A stretch of 64,000 bases of DNA. Origin: Thiomicrorhabdus immobilis. GTDB lineage: Bacteria > Pseudomonadota > Gammaproteobacteria > Thiomicrospirales > Thiomicrospiraceae. A model generated the notes under the pieces. That model saw only the letters and a list, made by a program, of their open reading frames with translations. It did no database searches and was not told the DNA's origin. Shown here in pieces: positions 63,149 to 64,000 of the stretch; positions within the stretch are counted from its first letter, which is position 1, and each line of letters begins with the position of its first letter. Location: contig NZ_AP024202.1 of the NCBI RefSeq assembly GCF_021654855.1, positions 2,356,001 through 2,420,000 of the forward strand, written 5' to 3'. Both the position numbers and the translations under genes were made by a program.

Positions 63149-64000
63149 AACGCCTCCTCGACCCGCTCTTGCTTTGAAAGCGTTAACTGCACCACGCTAC
63201 TGTGTTGGGTTTCAAAACCAACCGTGCAGTAATCCAGGTAATAGTTCCACATTTTTTGAAACGACTTGTCGTAACCTTGTTCCAATAAAGTTTGGCTATG
63301 TTTATTAAAGTCTTGCTTCCATAACCGACAGGTTTTGGCGTAATCCTGACCAAAATCGAAGACATTATCGACCTTGAAGCCATGCTTTGTCGCCAATTGC
63401 TTCAATTGAGTTAAACTTGGCAAAAGTCCGCCAGGGAAAATATAGGTTTGGATAAAATCCACATTATCCTGATAAAGCTCGGCAAACCGTTCGTTGATGG
63501 TAATCACCTGCAAAGCCACTTTGCCATGGTCTTTCAAGCACTCATTGAGTTTGGCAAAATAAACATCCCAATACTCCTTGCCCACCGCTTCAAACATCTC
63601 GATGCTCACAATATGGTCGTACTGCTGCACCTCATGACGATAATCTTGCAGAACCACTTCAAACTGACCATCAACCGCCTGGTTTTGTAAACGTCGTAAC
63701 GCAAAATCTCTTTGCTCTATTGATAAAGTTAACCCCTTGATTGCAGCGCCCTTATGTATCGCGGCCTCCATGAACCCACCCCATCCGCAGCCGATTTCCA
63801 ATACATCTTGACCGGCTTTGAGGTCAATCTCCTTAATCAGGCGCTGATATTTTTGTTGCTGGGCCTCTTCTAAAGTCTGGTCATCACGACTGAAGATGGC
63901 ACTTGAGTATGACATGGTCTTGTCTAACCACATTTGATAAAAATCGTTACCTAAGTCGTAATGATAAGAGATGTTTTTACGGCTATTCTCAATCGAATTA
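63145..64000 (-). CDS. cyclopropane-fatty-acyl-phospholipid synthase family (5' end beyond window)
   Basis: The reading frame stays open to the right edge (64000), so the N-terminus is missing; about 285 C-terminal residues are visible. YHYDLGNDFYQMWLDKTMSYS, VLEIGCGWGGFMEAA (SAM site), GLTLSIEQRDFALRRL, HIVSIEMFEAVGKEYW and YIFPGGLLPSL are CFA-synthase motifs. It could form cyclopropane or other methyl-modified acyl chains, such as the UfaM-like branch. It is the upstream member of the light-linked operon. Confidence 0.9.
   Translation of the reverse strand, partial: NSIENSRKNISYHYDLGNDFYQMWLDKTMSYSSAIFSRDDQTLEEAQQQKYQRLIKEIDLKAGQDVLEIGCGWGGFMEAAIHKGAAIKGLTLSIEQRDFALRRLQNQAVDGQFEVVLQDYRHEVQQYDHIVSIEMFEAVGKEYWDVYFAKLNECLKDHGKVALQVITINERFAELYQDNVDFIQTYIFPGGLLPSLTQLKQLATKHGFKVDNVFDFGQDYAKTCRLWKQDFNKHSQTLLEQGYDKSFQKMWNYYLDYCTVGFETQHSSVVQLTLSKQERVEEAL

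Overview
The window looks like chromosomal DNA of a Gram-negative gammaproteobacterium, probably a marine or sulfur-oxidising lineage of the Thiomicrospira/Hydrogenovibrio/Methylophaga kind. The genus is an inference from gene content and moderate AT richness. An outer-membrane porin, two secretins, lipoproteins, a TRAP transporter and an RND pump establish the diderm envelope. No tRNA, rRNA, CRISPR array, insertion sequence or phage gene was seen.

Layout. (1) 27-830 is a membrane fatty-acid desaturase. (2) 937-19534, all on the minus strand, is an MSHA-like type IV pilus / pseudopilus locus: three related pilins (two at the promoter end, one at the far end), an inner-membrane platform (MshI/J/K-like), secretin MshL, MshN, MshM, ATPase MshE, platform protein MshG, and four unusual minor pilins that share an RLPC + Asp-rich loop module. 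(3) 19896-22556 is a histidine kinase / OmpR-type response regulator pair just upstream of the pilus operon, with 10-bp-spaced direct repeats in the pilus promoter region. (4) 22608-34137 is a complete gspC-D-E-F-G-H-I-J-K-L-M-N type II secretion operon. No prepilin peptidase lies in the window, although both systems need one. (5) 34606-38161 holds manC and a fused OlsF-type ornithine-lipid acyltransferase. (6) 38236-42575 is an RND efflux pump with its fusion protein. (7) 42693-48291 holds a TIGR01777 epimerase, a split and order-swapped photolyase, a DUF2189 membrane protein, a lipoprotein, a double cupin and pdxH. (8) 48780-56072 is an apparent operon porin-dctP-dctQ-dctM-ggt-tauE with a divergent Lrp/AsnC regulator. 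(9) 56158-64000 holds hemH, a DUF523-DUF1722 gene, a short LOV blue-light receptor, a LitR-type MerR regulator, a full photolyase, a chalcone-isomerase-fold protein, a DUF3833 lipoprotein and the 3' part of a cyclopropane-fatty-acid synthase.

The most interesting reading is a light-response regulon. The LOV receptor and a LitR-type regulator without a visible B12 motif are neighbours. A TTGTATA-like direct repeat with an 11-bp period occurs in two separate intergenic regions (43608-43636, between the epimerase and the split photolyase; 57877-57894, between hemH and DUF523-DUF1722), and a looser version lies in front of the LitR gene (60513-60531). The proposed targets fit protection against light: two photolyase systems, lipid modification, and ferrochelatase, which removes photosensitising protoporphyrin. 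The split photolyase is itself unusual: the FAD domain is encoded first, and a reduced alpha/beta antenna-type domain follows as a separate overlapping gene.

A second window-wide signal is the palindrome ACCAGGCCTGGT. I count six exact copies and many near copies in genes and intergenic DNA; about 0.004 copies would be expected by chance in 64 kb of unbiased sequence.
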